A stretch of DNA of 64,000 bases, from NCBI GenBank assembly GCA_013397935.1, contig VZRN01000629.1:124001-188000 (forward strand), in the 5' to 3' direction. Below, one piece after another: positions 25,087 through 38,665 of the stretch (the first letter of the stretch is position 1; each line of letters starts with the position of its first letter). Position numbers and translations under genes: made by a program. This DNA is from Dasyornis broadbenti. Its lineage: Eukaryota > Chordata > Aves > Passeriformes > Dasyornithidae. The notes under the pieces were generated by a model. It ran no database searches and was not told the DNA's origin. It worked only from the letters and a program-made list of their open reading frames with translations.

Positions 25087-28000
25087 TGCTCTAGGATAGT
25101 TTCTGTTCTGTTTTATAAGCAACAATATCTGTTTTCTTTTACAATATACTGCCACTTCTTAAATGTTTTTAGTGCAGCTCAGACAACACTCTTACTCCAG
25201 AGTGCTGCAAAATATGGAACTCGAAAAGTATGCAGATATGGCAGAGAAACACATGCCAGAGGTTCTGTATGACTTCTGGTTTATCTTGTCCTTAGTGACT
25301 TTAATCATTCTTACACTTCCTATGCCTGATACAATCTCAGGAACAAAGATATCCCAGCAATTACCTCACAGATGTCACACATTTGCAATCAAATTATTCA
25401 GCTTAAAATATTTTAACACTATGAAAGACAAACCTTGAAGACAACTCTTTGAAGACATCATAAATCTGAGTTAATATTTTAAAGAACCAATCATTAATTT
25501 AATGTGACTAATTATTTTGAAATGGAAATATTTCTGTAGGTTAATATTTTAATATACTAAACCATTGAATACAAAGAAAAATGTACCTATCAGCAAACAA
25601 AGAAACCACAGCTAATGAGAGGCTAAAAAAACTTTAGAAGATAAAAAAGATGCAAGGTACCCAAGACTGCATTGCCCAAAGGTTTTGCAAACATGATTTT
25701 CCTGAAGTTATCAGAAGGTATAAGGTTAGCCCTTACACTGCCTGTGAAAAACTTCTGCCAAGACCAGACCTAAAGAAATGTCATATATGGGCCCCAAAGA
25801 TCATATATGAATGTCAGCGTGCAATGAATTTAACAATAATTGGGAAGGTAAGGCCAAACACAACTACTGAGAAAAAAAATTAGATTCAACTATATGAATA
25901 CAGACATCCATATTCTTGATTATTTTTTCATTATATTATCCTTTCATTGCACAGTATTCTCGGAGAACTGAGGACCATTGTTAGATCCATCCTGGTCTGC
26001 TTCAAGCCACTTTCTATATGCCAAGCTCAGCAAAACTGTCTCACTGAAGCAAGTTCTAGGTGTCAGCTGACATGATGATTTCAGCTGGTCATTGACGTTG
26101 TTTGGCAATATTATTTTCAGACATGTAACACAGTTGTCTTTTGTCCCTTTTATTTGTTTATTTGCTTTTGTGGCCGTGGCCACGAGTATTTTCTGACCCA
26201 AGAACCCAGTACAATCAGCTACATTTCCAATCCATTTCCTTTTGAACAGACCTTTCTGAATAAAGAGGACTAAATAAAACTCCTCTTAAGACCTTAGTGA
26301 TTCTTTGGCAAACCAAAGAGATTAATACAGATTGGAATTAAGATGTCTGCTCAATACTTTGCTGGAGGTACAAGGGGCCACCATAGTGCCTTTACTGAAA
26401 GGCAGAACAAAGTTCTGTCAACACCAGTAATGGGCAACTTGTGTCTTGCACAAATTAACCTATAATCAGTACAGTAACCAAAGGATGAGATAATTAAGAG
26501 AAAGTAATTTATCATACAGAAGACATCCTAAAAATAAGGACAATTCTTTCCAAAACACAGGACTAGGTCCAATTCGACATCCAAAAGACAAATACAAAGA
26601 ATGAATTTCATTTATGTTCAGAAGATTTGCACAAGATCTATTAATATCTCAAATAATACTTAAGTCCTCAAAACGAATATTTAATTCCAGAAACTATGTG
26701 TAGACTTTCTCCTAACCTTTTGAACAGGAATGAACTATACTTGAAATACAGATGCTATTATTTGGGATTTGTTTACTCTGAATAATGTAAACATTCTGGA
26801 CCTTGATAAATTTTAATTTAACACTGGAGGTAATATATTTCAGAAAACTATGTTTCCAAACTTGTGGCAGAGCCTGCTTAAGTTTGCAAGTGATAAAAGA
26901 CAATTCACAAGAAAAAAAAAAACACTGAGGAAACAATTCCCCCCCCAAAATAAACCTCCCAGACAAGTTTAGGGACTACAGAGAGGTAACACTGGCAAAA
27001 CAAGGTTGCCCAATGACACCAAATATAATAGCATCTAGTATAAAAACATGTTTTCTTCAATTGAGTAATTCCAGTTGGAAAATCTATTTTTCAAAAAATA
27101 AAACCAGGTTTCATGAAATTCTTACAACTTTTACAAGTACGTTCCAAACTACTTGATGAGACAGGCATAGAAGAGTAAAAGAAAGATTAATTTCCTAGCA
27201 CTTGAGGCTTTATGTTCTTCTTTTTTTATCTCAATCATCAGTATTATAGTTTCTTTCATATTTAATATTGATAATTATTTGACCTAGGTAAAAGTGGATT
27301 TTCTGTACAGAGCATTCAGAATGTCAGTCAAATGAAAACTAATGTGCTGAGGTTCATTAAAACTAGACAAAGAGATTTCTGGCATTACCATGAAGGGCAT
27401 ATTAGCATCACTGTTGACATTTTAAAAGTCTAAACAAAAATATATTTAGTATCAAACAACAGATATATACAGAAAAAGGTTGAATATTATCTCTATTTGA
27501 ACGATCAACAATCTAATTGCTGTCTACCATTTTATTGTCCCTTTCCATCAGACATACCACCAGTGTTTTCAGAGCATCCCAGGTGAAGATAACAAGCCAT
27601 ATGCTGTGTGCAGGCTCGTACCATGCACAGTATCTGCCTCCAACCACATGCAAGACTTGTCAAAACATAGTCAGCCTGTAGCAGATTGTCTAGCTCCACA
27701 TAACCTGTCCCAGTAGCTGCTACTCAGTAGCATTCAAAATTCCAGTCTTCAGCTCAGAAATCATTTATTGCAAAGTCTGCATACACTGAAGGTTTTGGGA
27801 AGTTAGATATCTCCTTTGTCTTAATCCTCCTCAAAATACCAGTATAAACAGTCAGGTTTGTGACTTCCATACATATGACTCCTACACCCCTGGCAGAGTC
27901 AGGGAGAAAGGTCTCTTCTGAAAAAAAAATTTTCAAACTCTGTTTTTCGTCCCAAGTGTTTTAGTATGATTAAAAAAAAACTTTATGAAACAGATTTATG

Positions 28001-29157
28001 CTGTTGTAAGATCAAAGGCAGCATGGATTAGCTGACCTTTTAAGAATGACTTTCCTCTCTTCTAAACTAGCAAAAGATTGAAAAATGGACAAGGTTGAAG
28101 AGGAAGTTGAAACTTCAGCAGAAAGGTCTTCAAGACGTAGTGCAACACTTTCCAAAGGTCTCTCCACACTCCCTGAATTCAGTCACTCGCAGTAAAGTGG
28201 GCAGAGTTCAACACTGCAAAACAAGGGAGGAAATTATAAAGTTAAACTGAGGAAGGAAATCTTCTCTCCTTTGATACCCCAAAAGCAGGTTGCCTTCCTT
28301 AAAACATGACAGCACCTTACATTTTACTACGCCTTTACACCATCCATCTCTTATTTTGCAGCTGAGATATACATACTTTGTTTAAAAGATACAGCGAAGC
28401 CAAGAACAGAGTTAAGACAGGACAACTATGAACACAAGTTTTCCTCTCAGGAAAAGAAGAAAAAAAAGTGTTGTCAGGGGTGAAAGGACTTGGCATGAAA
28501 GTGAAAATCCTTTTCCCTAGTACATGAAAGATACACACTGCAGACCATACACTGGAAAAGTGTTCCGTGATAAAAAAAGATCCTTCTCTGTTGCTTTACC
28601 AGTTACACAGACGTAGGAATCAACAGGGGTATAGTAACCTCTTTGGCTTTATTTTAACAGCTCATGCTATGATAAAAGTCTTACTACACAAGAGCATTTA
28701 ATGTGGAACCATTAGAGTCAGTGTCAATTTTCAGAGGTTAACAGAGCTTTTTTTGTAAAGTAAGTTTTTAAAAAGGGAAAGCAAAAATGTGAAATGTTCC
28801 CAGAATGAGAATTTGACTGCCAAGATCCACACAGACTTACTTTTTATGGACAAGTTACAACTCCTTTAAAATGTTTATTTAATGGAAATATAAATGTCAG
28901 TACAATTTAAAGAAAGTGAGTGCCAAAAATAGAGAATTGAAAGGTTTAATTGTCCTTTCCAGGTGTTCTCTTCAGAATTGCTTTCCTTGGCAACCCTTCC
29001 TTGCAGTTTCCCATAATGTTGATTAGCACCTTGGTCTGGGTATGTGAGCCTTTCGTCACCCTCAAGTTTTTAAAAATTTGAGGTTCATTGTCCTTTGCTT
29101 GGCCAAAAGTGTATTTCATTCTAAGGGAAAGCAGAATGTTAGCAGAAATTCTTCTCA
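25087..29157. other. Intergenic DNA, no gene seen
   Basis: AT-rich, no coding block or repeat family recognised. Open frames here are short and unrelated to any family I know. Confidence 0.5.
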
Positions 29158-29430
29158 CAATATCATAGACCAGCTGCGGATGGAGGTAGCTCTAGAGGTA
29201 GCTCAGTCCAAACTCTTGCCCAAAGCAGAGCCTGCTGCAGCAGCTGTGCAGGACCATATCTGGACTTCTTTTGAATATCTCTGAGAGTAGAGCCTCCACA
29301 AGCTCTCTGGGCAACCTGCTTCAGTGTTCAATGACTTTCACCATAAAAAATCTTTTTCTAATGTTTACATGGCATTTTTTGCATTTCAGTTTTTGCTCTG
29401 TTCATCTTTTAGTCCAACAGGTAATAACAA
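29158..29430 (-). mobile_element. CR1 LINE 3' region, minus strand, truncated
   Basis: Read on the plus strand, the sequence follows the reverse complement of a CR1 3' tail. It starts 'tatcatagaccagctg', then 'cagtccaaactcttgcccaaagcagagcctgc', then a 'tttgaatatctctgagag...gagcctccaca' block, and 'ctctctgggcaacctgcttcagtgtt'. All are familiar landmarks of the avian CR1 3' end. The 3' terminus is at the left. The right boundary is approximate. Confidence 0.88.
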
Positions 29431-29866
29431 AGGCTCTCAATTCCACAGAATGGAGAGTTGCATGAAAACATTTGCAGAGGGCAAAGTATTTGAAGGGCTG
29501 ATCACCCAACAGAACAGAATGCTCATTCTGCTGCTACATATAATCATTCACTCTTCATGTCAGTAGCATCAAATTTTGTTAAAGAAAACAATATCAAAGA
29601 TTTCTCATTTCTTTGGGCCTCGATACCTAACAATTTGCCCTCCACCTTTATCCCATTTTGGAATGTGAATGCAATAGGGACACTGAGCTGGAATTCAGTC
29701 TGACAGGACACGGCTGCATGTTTACAAGCAGGATGGCCTGCAACATGGAATTCAGCAGTGCCAAATAACACGGTGAACATAAATACCACTTGTCATCAGT
29801 AATGATACAAGTAATGAAATGCGTATTTCATAGGTGACTTTAGGCTTAGAAGTTAACCACGTAGTA

Positions 29867-29906
29867 GTTTTTATTATTACTTTATTATTACTGTATTATT
29901 ACTACT
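29867..29906. repeat. Imperfect (ATT)n microsatellite
   Basis: Runs of TTATTA units interrupted by C and G. Confidence 0.85.
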
Positions 29907-32779
29907 CTCTGGACCTTCATTAGGGAAGATACTGCATATTTCTTTTTTATGACGGAACTACTACAATCAAGAGGAAATTTTACCCCGGGTGTTGTACATA
30001 GTATTTGTCAACATATGTAAAATCACAGCTGGATAGGCTAAACCTCCTTATTTAACGATTACGTATCTAAGAGATTTCTTTTACATATTGGTTCAGTTAA
30101 CATTCAACAAACAGTGCGCTCATGGTATCCACACCTATATGCTACTTTCTGACAAGAGAATATTAATAAGTAGTTATTCTATTACAATGTTAGATAGGTC
30201 TATCTATTCCAAGGATGTTTTTATAAGATACAGATTTATTGGTCAGGCACAAATTTTTAGGAGAGGCAGCCTCTTTTTCACAATTCAAGCTCTCAACTTT
30301 GTGCCTAATAAGTGCAGTTTTAAGATTAGGTTTTAGATCCTCCTCCCTTGATACATTTAAATCCTTTCATCATCACAGCTAGTCTGTATCACTTCCTTAT
30401 CCTATAATTGCTCACCTGTTTATGTCTCTGTAATGCTAAAAGCAGAAAATAGACCGAAGGACTCACAGATAATTTTATTTAATCTTTGGTGCTACCAACA
30501 GTTAAAACAAAAACCCTAACCTACTTTTTACCTAATGATTCATAATTTACGTGACTTATAACTAGTACATTATATTATAGAACTGGAGTGATTTTGGGGA
30601 AGGACTATATATACAAAATAGAGAAGTGTAACCATTTTAACTGCTTTTTATACCTCCAGCCAGTTTCTGGAGTTCACAGAAACCTATCACATGGCAGAGA
30701 AGACGACAGAACCCCACAAAATCAAGAGCCATGGAAATTATATTTTTTACTTTGTTTTCAGACCAATTAGATTTGACATAAAAGGTATTATGTTAATGCG
30801 ATTCATTGAAATAGTCATTCCTCTAACTTTATGCTCCCTGGAATCAACCATATACACATCACAGGGCAAAGCAACGTCCAGTACTGGCTGCTAAGAAATA
30901 GTGAAGTCCTGTCAAGAACCTTTGTGAAACAACAGCTGCAAACCTTCACAGCACAAATGAAAAGGCAAACAGACCTTACTTCTTCCACTACCTCCCCTTT
31001 CCTCTTTCCCTTGTCAGTTACATATGGTTTTTTCCTACCAAGACATGAATTATATAATTGGAACAAATTCCATTTGGATACATAAATTATAAACATGAAA
31101 TTAATATTTCAATATGTCACAGTAATGTCTTATCTCTCTAGGAAACATGTATACATACACAAATATAAATAAAGTGAGAAGAAGTTTAAAGTAGTAATAA
31201 TAATAAATCCAAAACCATTTAGAAAGCATAATGTGAAATTCTGGTTAAGATAATTAATGGGAATTTAGGTACTGACTTTGTTAGAGTTATTGGGGTTTCT
31301 ACATTCAATCTTGTTGAACACAGGTGAAAATAAAATGCTTCAGTTGTTAAACCCTTGAAATCCAGTATTTTCCCACTAGGAGAATGCATGACCAAACTGG
31401 ATATCAACACCACTTTATGGTATCTGTGTTCCCATTTTCTGAAGAGCCTTCCAGATCCAGAAACAATTAATTTTATTTAAGATGTTTTCATATGATCATT
31501 TTGCTTGGGGACGGAAGATTAGACTCCTTCTCTTCAAGGAAGTATCATTCTCTTCAACCTGCATTTATCACCTGCTGTTCCTTCTAGACCAGTGTTCAGT
31601 ATTGCACAAGCACAATAAAGGAGGCATTGAGCAATCTGAATTAACGTAACCTTTTTTTTTTTTCTTTTTGGCGTTTTCTAAAAAACATGACAGAACTAGT
31701 GGGATTGAAAAGTTCTTTGTTACTCAATTATCCATGCTTGTTCCTCAGAGCTGCTGAAGTCTATGTTTTCTTGGTAAGTGCATAGGAGTTTGCCTTTGGC
31801 TTCCATGCAGCACTGCCCCGATCCAGTGTAGTCCTAGAACTGTTTAGGTGGCATACTGGTATCTGAGTGACTATACTCAGATTTCAGGGACTTTTCCAGC
31901 TAAGCACAGCAATACAAATACACCAGGAATCAAGTTCTTTACTTAGTTTTTAGGTCATTACAAATCAATTTGGTTTAGTTTCTCTGTGCGTTACTGGACA
32001 CCACCCAGCAGTATGTAATACACAATTTAAATAAACAGTTAGAAATATCAATTAAGTAGAGTGTTTTCCTTTGGTAAATTGAACGATAATTTCTCCTAGT
32101 AAATTAACTTGGTCTGAGTGGAAAGAGAATAGGTATTTTGAGGTAAATCTCCTGCCTGCAACTACATTTCAGTGCTTGAAAATTCAGCAACTGGCTGGTT
32201 TTTATCCAAAACATTGTATCTGTATGTTGGATAGACAGCGACAGACTTCCATTTATCTGTACACCAGTAACTATTCACACAACAAGCAACACAGAAAGCT
32301 TCCTAACCCTGCAGTACCAACAGGTAAGGTGTGCAGGGGTAAGCTGGGCTTCAGTTTCCAGCCTCATTCAACCCTTTAGCCTTCCTGAGGAGATGTCACT
32401 AAGTCACACCGGTAAGGCACACTGTTTGTGGATGTGTCAAAAGAGCATTGATGTGGAATCACTAGGCAAACCTTTTCATAGACAAAATATATTCTTACGT
32501 GTCAAACTCTTAGCACTAACTTTAGGACAACTTTTCTTCCTCATTGACCTCAGACATCCAGATCAGAAGTGAAGGAGTTACAATTTTCATAGATAAGATT
32601 TAAGCTAGGAAGAGAACAGAGTTTGTGGCCCTTAAGCCTTTGAGGAAGTGAAAGATACTCCACTAAGCAAGGCAAAGAAAGACAAATGCCTCCTGTTTTT
32701 ATCCTGTGCGAGGAATTGCAAAAGTACTGGCCTTGTGTCCCACCAAATGCCAGCTCCAAAGCATCCAAAGACACCACTG

Positions 32780-32838
32780 ATCTAAGCAAAATGAAACAAG
32801 CCTCTTCTCATCTAAGCAAAATGAATCAACCCTCATCT
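32780..32838. repeat. Two-copy 30-bp tandem repeat
   Basis: The unit starting ATCTAAGCAAAATGAA occurs at 32780 and again at 32810; the copies differ by a few substitutions and a 1-base length change. Confidence 0.85.
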
Positions 32839-33474
32839 TTACAAGCATTTCTCTACAAAACTATGCTCATTATGTGGACTCATCACACTTTATATCCTCA
32901 GGAAGACCTGCTGTCTGTGGAGTTTGTAGAATTTGTGCCTGTCTTTTCAGTAGAACTCTGAGAAGAGTTGTTGCCTAAAGCTCCAGCCTTTTCCTCTGGG
33001 TGTGCTTTCCCCAGCTACGCCCTGGAGCCAGGCTTTTTTCTCTTTTCAGCAGTGCCTAGTGACCAAAGCTCCAGCCTACATGTAGGGGGCAGTTCCTAAA
33101 CATTTGATATGAAATGATTCGTTGAAAATTCTGCATTTCCAGAATATGCTTCACTCCAAGCAATTGAAAAGGGGGAGGGCCATAGCTTCAGCTTTCTGCC
33201 ATCCTGACAGTGAAGTTCATTCACACTATCAATAATCTGAACCGACTGAAGGTATGAATCTCATTGGAATTCAATGAAGGCTGCTAAATGTGAAAAACGT
33301 TTACATTATGGCTTAATGTAGTTAAGTCTGTTTTAAAGGTGAAGTAAGCTATACAAGAGCTGGTTTAACCGTGAGCACGCTGTCCACCAAGGAATGTGAA
33401 ACAGTTTATTCGGAGTGGTATCCCCTTTCCCCCAGTTTGTTGCGTGCAGCCACCAAGTGTCCTCAAGCACTGTC

Positions 33475-34375
33475 CCGACGCAGCCAGCGCTGCTCGCTGC
33501 CTGCAGCCCGCGCCGGGCCGGCCTCGCGCCTCAAGCGCTGCCGCAGCGCCCGGGACTGGGACCGCGCCCGCGCCCACGCCCACACCCGCACCCGCGGGCC
33601 CACCGGGCGGGAGGGGCCTGGGGCCGCCGAGCCCGCCTNGGCCGCTCCCGGGCGGCTCCTCTAGCCGCTTATTCACCGGCTTCCCTCGGCGTTTCGCAGC
33701 ACCTCCCTCGCCTGCCTCCGCCCCCTGTCCAGTGGCTGTCCCAGCTGCCGGGACTGCCGGCGCGCCTGCTGTGCCCAGTGCCGAGCGAGCGGGGCGGCGG
33801 CGTCGGGCGGGCGGGACGGCACAGACAGGACGGACGGGACAGCACGGACGGGACGGGCGGCCGCCCGGCGCCAGGTGAGCGGCTGCGGGCTCGCGGGAGC
33901 AGAGGCGGCCGGAGGCGGGGGGCTCCCGAGGGTGGGAGGGACCGGCAGCGCGGCGGGCTGCGGGGATGGGACTCACCGTGAGCCGGGTAGAGGTGAGCGA
34001 CTCTGCGGGGCCGGGCGGCAGAGGCGCGCGGCTCCCTCGGGATGGGCTTTCCCGCCGACTCTTCCCGAGGAACGAGCGACGTTAGGGCGGGGACATCCCG
34101 CGGGGGCGGTGGTGGCGGACGGAGGAGCGCAGGTCGGGGAGCTCCGACCGCCGCAGCCAAGTCCCGCGGCTCCCGCTTAGTCACGGATCGTCCCCCGGAG
34201 CGGCATCGCGGGTTTCGGCCGGCCGGGCAGAGCGGGGCTGAGCGGGGAGGTCCCGAGGGCGCGGCCGGGCCCGTTGGGACTCGCGCCGGGCCGGTGCGGT
34301 CGAGGCCGCCATGAGGGGCTCCGGGAGCGCGGCCGGGGCACGTCCCGAGCGGCACCGCGCTGCTCTCCGGGTACA
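33475..34375 (+). promoter_or_regulatory. ADGRG2: CpG-island promoter of the ADGRG2-like gene
   Basis: About 900 bp of very GC-rich, CpG-dense sequence stands out sharply from AT-rich flanks. It holds many GGGCGG/CCGCCC Sp1-type boxes (for example around 33795-33815 and 33855-33866) and a (GACGG)n-like stretch at about 33815-33860, and no TATA box. A consensus splice donor (CCAG|GTGAGC) follows at 33871-33880. This is the normal look of a housekeeping-style vertebrate promoter with a non-coding first exon. It lies 9.7 kb upstream of the signal-peptide exon with no other gene in between, so assignment to that gene is inference. One N (33639) sits inside. Start sites cannot be fixed from sequence. 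Confidence 0.8.
33780..33874 (+). other. ADGRG2: Probable non-coding exon 1 (5' boundary unknown)
   Basis: The 3' boundary is the donor CCAG|GTGAGC with GT at 33875. If spliced directly to the acceptor at 43571, the junction reads GCCAG-A-ATGG, which puts A at -3 and G at +4 of the start codon, a strong Kozak context created by splicing. The left coordinate is a placeholder within the CpG island. A second usable donor (TAGAG|GTGAGC, GT at 33993) could give a longer first exon. Human ADGRG2 is also known to start with non-coding exon sequence. Confidence 0.5.
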
Positions 34376-34737
34376 GCTCTCGGTGCTGCTGGTGGGAAGC
34401 TCTCCTTTCCAGCATTATTTTAAGCGCTTAATCAGTCAGCGGCGAGAAACATTAAGTAACGTGTTTAAATTAGCCTAAAGAGTGAGTGATTTTGGCAGAG
34501 GCGTCGGTGGGGATTGAATGCGGTTTAGACGAAAAGACGGGGTACTGTCCTGTTGGGACGGTATTGCTACACTGGGTCGGCGTTTGCTGTCACACCCGTT
34601 TTCTGTGGGAATGGGCGCAGAGAATATATTCAGCCTAAAAGTTTTCCCTGCTTCTTTCGCATACATTCTGCAAGGAAACTTGTATCACTGGAAGGGATGT
34701 CTTCAGAGTCACCTTTTGTGCACAATAATTTTTTTCC

Positions 34738-34758
34738 GGGGGCGGGGGGGGGGCGGGG
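34738..34758 (+). other. G-run tract with G-quadruplex potential
   Basis: Three G runs (5, 10 and 4 G) separated by single C bases, just downstream of the CpG island in intron 1. The middle run can supply two tetrad strands. Confidence 0.55.
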
Positions 34759-35032
34759 TTGTCTGGGTTTTTTTGTTATCTCCACTGGTTAAATGTATTG
34801 GAAGCATTCTTTCTTGACAGAATTATTTTTTGCTTTGCAAATATACAGGTTTTGTCATTCATGGGTGGTATGTACAACAGTACTGAACTCTGTTGCTTTC
34901 ACTGTGTTATTTACTTGCACTGATTTATGTGGAAACAGGGAATAAATGTTTGTAAACTAGTTCAAGGTGTGTTTATCCTGCAAATTAAATGTGCGATTGT
35001 ACAAGCGTAGGCTGGTTTTGATTTACATGAAA

Positions 35033-35115
35033 TCAGAATTGGTATGGTTGGGAGGAACCACAGTGGGTCATCTGGGCCAAACCTCCCTGCTTGAATCAGT
35101 TATAGCAACGCTGAA
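35033..35115 (-). mobile_element. Possible CR1 3' fragment, minus strand
   Basis: 'gtatggttgggaggaacc...gtgggtcatctgggcc' and 'aaacctccctgcttgaatcag' resemble the reverse complement of a CR1 tail ('ggtttgggttggaagggacc...gatcatctagtcc...cctgctcaagcag'). It is short and diverged. Confidence 0.5.
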
Positions 35116-38100
35116 GGTGTGGTAGAATGGACTTCAACTCAAAATAGAGTTTATAACCTCCAGATCTAAGTGTTACCAATCCCAAAGCAAATTAGTTATG
35201 TCTTCAGCTGTCACTTATGCTGAAAAGGTAAAGCTGGCATTGTGTGTGCCTACTCAGAACGTGTTCGTCCGTTTTGCTTGCATAGGCTAACAGTGTGCAT
35301 CATCATTAGAAAAGAGCTGCATAAGGTGATATTCCTGCTCTTAAGCTTTCAAGTTTGAGAGTATTCCCTGCTAGGTGACCAGTAGTGTGTTTGTTGAATT
35401 AAACTAAAGAACAAAAAACATGTCTTTGCTTAGGAGGATCTCCAAGTACTTGTGTTCACTGAGGAAGCAAACTTATAATGTAATGATGAAGACAAATCTC
35501 TAAAGTGGAATGCTTTGAAAAAAGATGCAGGAAAGAAATTGCACATAAACAAAATTTGCTCAGATACGAATTGGGGCCACAAAATTTTCTACCTAATGCA
35601 AGATAATATTATGTTGTTTCTACTATGGTACCAAGTGAACTAGTGTTATTGGCATCTTTAGTAATATACTTGAGTATCTTACAGTAATTCCATAGATCAA
35701 ATGGAGTTTGTTAGCATGTTCTTTTTTCTTCAGTGCCTTCGGAATTTAATGTTAAACTTCTGTTTCTAATACATCAACAGAAAATGGCTCAGATTAGGGC
35801 CAGTTGGAGCAAGATGAAGGACTAAATTCCCATTTTCAAGTTAATTACTCAATTTATACAGTTTTTGTGCTGTGAGTGCTTTTAGTCAGGTCTTCCACTA
35901 GTAACTGTAAAGTGTTAGCAGATTGAGAAAGTTGGACAATTTTTACTTCTTAATATGTAACATGATCAGTGGTCTTGGCAAATGCAGTATGGCTTTAAAA
36001 CTGATCACTACACTTGAGCTTGACGTTTTATGTTGTCAGTGGAATACTAGATTAGATTATTTGAAGGCCAAAATAAGGGTAGCTCATGCAAGTAATCTCA
36101 TAGTCTTCAACGTAAGAATTATCATGAATAAGGCAGGTTATTTGACTATGTTATTTAGCTTTCTGATAAATGCTAAGTCTACTAGTGGTTTTCTATCTAA
36201 GTTCAGTTAAAAGTTTTGCTCTTTTCCAGATTCAAGGACTTAGAGAATATTCATTTGTTGGTAGGTGCTACTCAGCTTGTAAACATGAATAGAGTAGATT
36301 ATTTTGTTTGTTAGATAGGTGCTCATGAATATGAGGGTCTTACTCTTTCCAGTCATAAATTCCTGGTGGAGTTATGATTTGGGAAGGATCTATAAGTGCT
36401 CTATGAAAATGATAAACTTGTGTAACTATAGGGTAATTAATAGGATTCAGTTACTTGGGAGCCTTGCATTCCTTTTGTGACAAAATACCTTTGAAATTTA
36501 TTGTTGTCCAGGATGGACAAAGGATCTTTTGTATCTGACATTAAATCAAAGACAAAAAAAATGGATCTCAAACTCTTCCCTGCATGAGTCACATGGATTT
36601 GTCTTCAGCTGTGAGCTGAACATTTTTTATGCTGCAGGTACTCAACCTGTGAGTGCTACCTACATCAGCTTCAGGACAGTTTTAATGCAGGTGTTATGCA
36701 GCGGAACTGATACAAGATTTTAGAAGTGTATTTGGCAGTTCAAGTCCCAGACTCAGTGTTTTGTGTCTTTCTTTTATTTATGAGTGCTGTAGCACAGAAA
36801 TATAAGCACTATTTGACACAACAGCTGCTTTTCAGCTAGTGCCTTATAGAAATGGGATTTTGTTGTTCTGTTCTAGGTCCTCCTCTGCTGGCTGCTTAAA
36901 TACAGTGTTTTAAAGATCTCATAGGAAAAGTATAGTTAGTAATATGATTAGCTTATTTTTGTATATTTTAAAAGAAAACTGTAGAATGTTAGTTATACTA
37001 GATGAGACAGTATATAGAAAAGAAATACTTTTATTAAGTTCCCCAGTCTGCTTAAAATACTTTTTCAATCTGTAGAATTTATAGAAAATTACTGGATCAC
37101 AGTACTTCTGTTTTTGGAAATTTACGTGAATACCTCAAGTGATGCTTTAGTTACCAAAAAAGAACAACCTCTCACAAATTAAGCACTGTGTTCTCATTTA
37201 TGGTGTTCCTTAAAGGAACATTGAGGAGTTAAGGTCTAAGAGATCCATCAGAAGGTTTGCCAGAAGTTGTCATGTTTGACAAGATGTGACACATTTCAAA
37301 ATGGTAGAACTAGAAAGACAAGGAATAATGTGATTATGATAATTATGGAAATGTTATTGTGCACACATAACAAAACTCAGCATCTTTTATTGATGCTTTT
37401 AGTATTCAAAATATTCTCTTAATAAGTCTGTTTATTTAGAGAAAAAAATTACTCTGCCTCTCTGCCTGGATTTATTAGACATCTGGGCACGCCCAATTAG
37501 GAATGCTGCCAAATTCCACGTTTAATTTCTGAGTTCCCAACCAGACTTTGAATATCTTTGTTTCTTCTGCACCAAATTAATTATGGACATAAACTGACTG
37601 AATAGGTTTCTGATGGGCTTCATGTTTTGAAGTAAATTTTTTCCACCATTACTTATTCATAGCATAGTCCAAGAGTTCATATAAGTCGAATTAAAAATGC
37701 TTTATTTTTATCACCTTCATCTATGTTTTGGCAAGTCAGTAATATGGTTATTGTGGTATATTTCTAAGAAGGCTAATAACTTTTTTTTTATAGAGGCGAT
37801 GATGGTGAAAAAAGCCTTGTGAAATGTAGTTGTACAAAGTGAATTTTTTGAGCTGATACATTTGTGGGGGCTGCACACAGGAATGGTTCAGGTTTAAATA
37901 AACTTTTTTGAAGTTACTTTCAAGTCATCTACTCACCTGTGATGACTTTCAAGTATTTACTAATGTTTGCTATTGACTAATTTGTTTCATTTGTAGTAGT
38001 CTAACATGGGAAATGGTACTATCTCCTGTCATCATGGAGAGTAGTATGTTCAACATACATTGAACCCTAAGGAAGAGTAGTGCTAAAGGAGGCCCAGAAT

Positions 38101-38643
38101 GCTGTTCTGGCATAACCTTGTTTCCTAGAATGTCTTAATAGAAATTCCCTAAATATTTACCCCATGTGCAGACTGAAGTGCCAATGTGACTGTATTTCCT
38201 TAGTCTGTATAGGGTAGTGATACTGTATTCTGTATCAGAGTTTTGGTGGGACTTTGGAAGATGCTTGCTTCAGTGCATCCATCTTTCCAAATTGATAAGT
38301 TTTATTTCTTTGGTACGGTTAGTTTTGGTCATTGGGCTGTTGACTGAAACAGTCTGAGAGATTGTTATAAAACCACCCCTCCAACAAAAAACTCCACCAA
38401 ATATTGTGCTTCTTAGCTTCCAGAGAAATTTTAACAGCTCCAATTACAAGATCTAAGTGACCTGTTAAGTCCATAAAGTGAAGCTTAGGATGAAATCACA
38501 GTATAATTTCTTTTTTAGGGTGTTGCTGTTCAAGCCCAGAGATCTTGGAAAAGAGAGTGGGGAAGAAAAGTGTAAACTGAGCAGAAACAACTATTTACTT
38601 TTTATTTTCCCCCACTTACAGTAAGATGAAACTTTCAGAACTC

Positions 38644-38665
38644 TTTTTTTTTTTTTTTTTTTTTT
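38644..38665. repeat. Poly-T homopolymer
   Basis: Uninterrupted run of 22 T within intron 1. Confidence 0.95.

Larger units (their letters stand above)
29431..33474. other. Upstream intergenic DNA of the receptor gene
   Basis: No gene recognised. It holds an imperfect (ATT)n stretch at 29867-29906, a T-rich tract near 31650, a small perfect hairpin (ATCTGAGT/ACTCAGAT, 31861-31882) and a 30-bp tandem repeat at 32780-32838. It abuts the CpG island, so distal regulatory elements of the receptor gene may lie here, but none can be identified by eye. Confidence 0.5.

Noticed and set aside
33365..34415. Several long open frames on both strands of the CpG island (up to 248 codons)
   Set aside because: GC-rich DNA has few stop codons. 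The peptides are Pro/Arg/Gly/Ala low-complexity in every frame and match no family.
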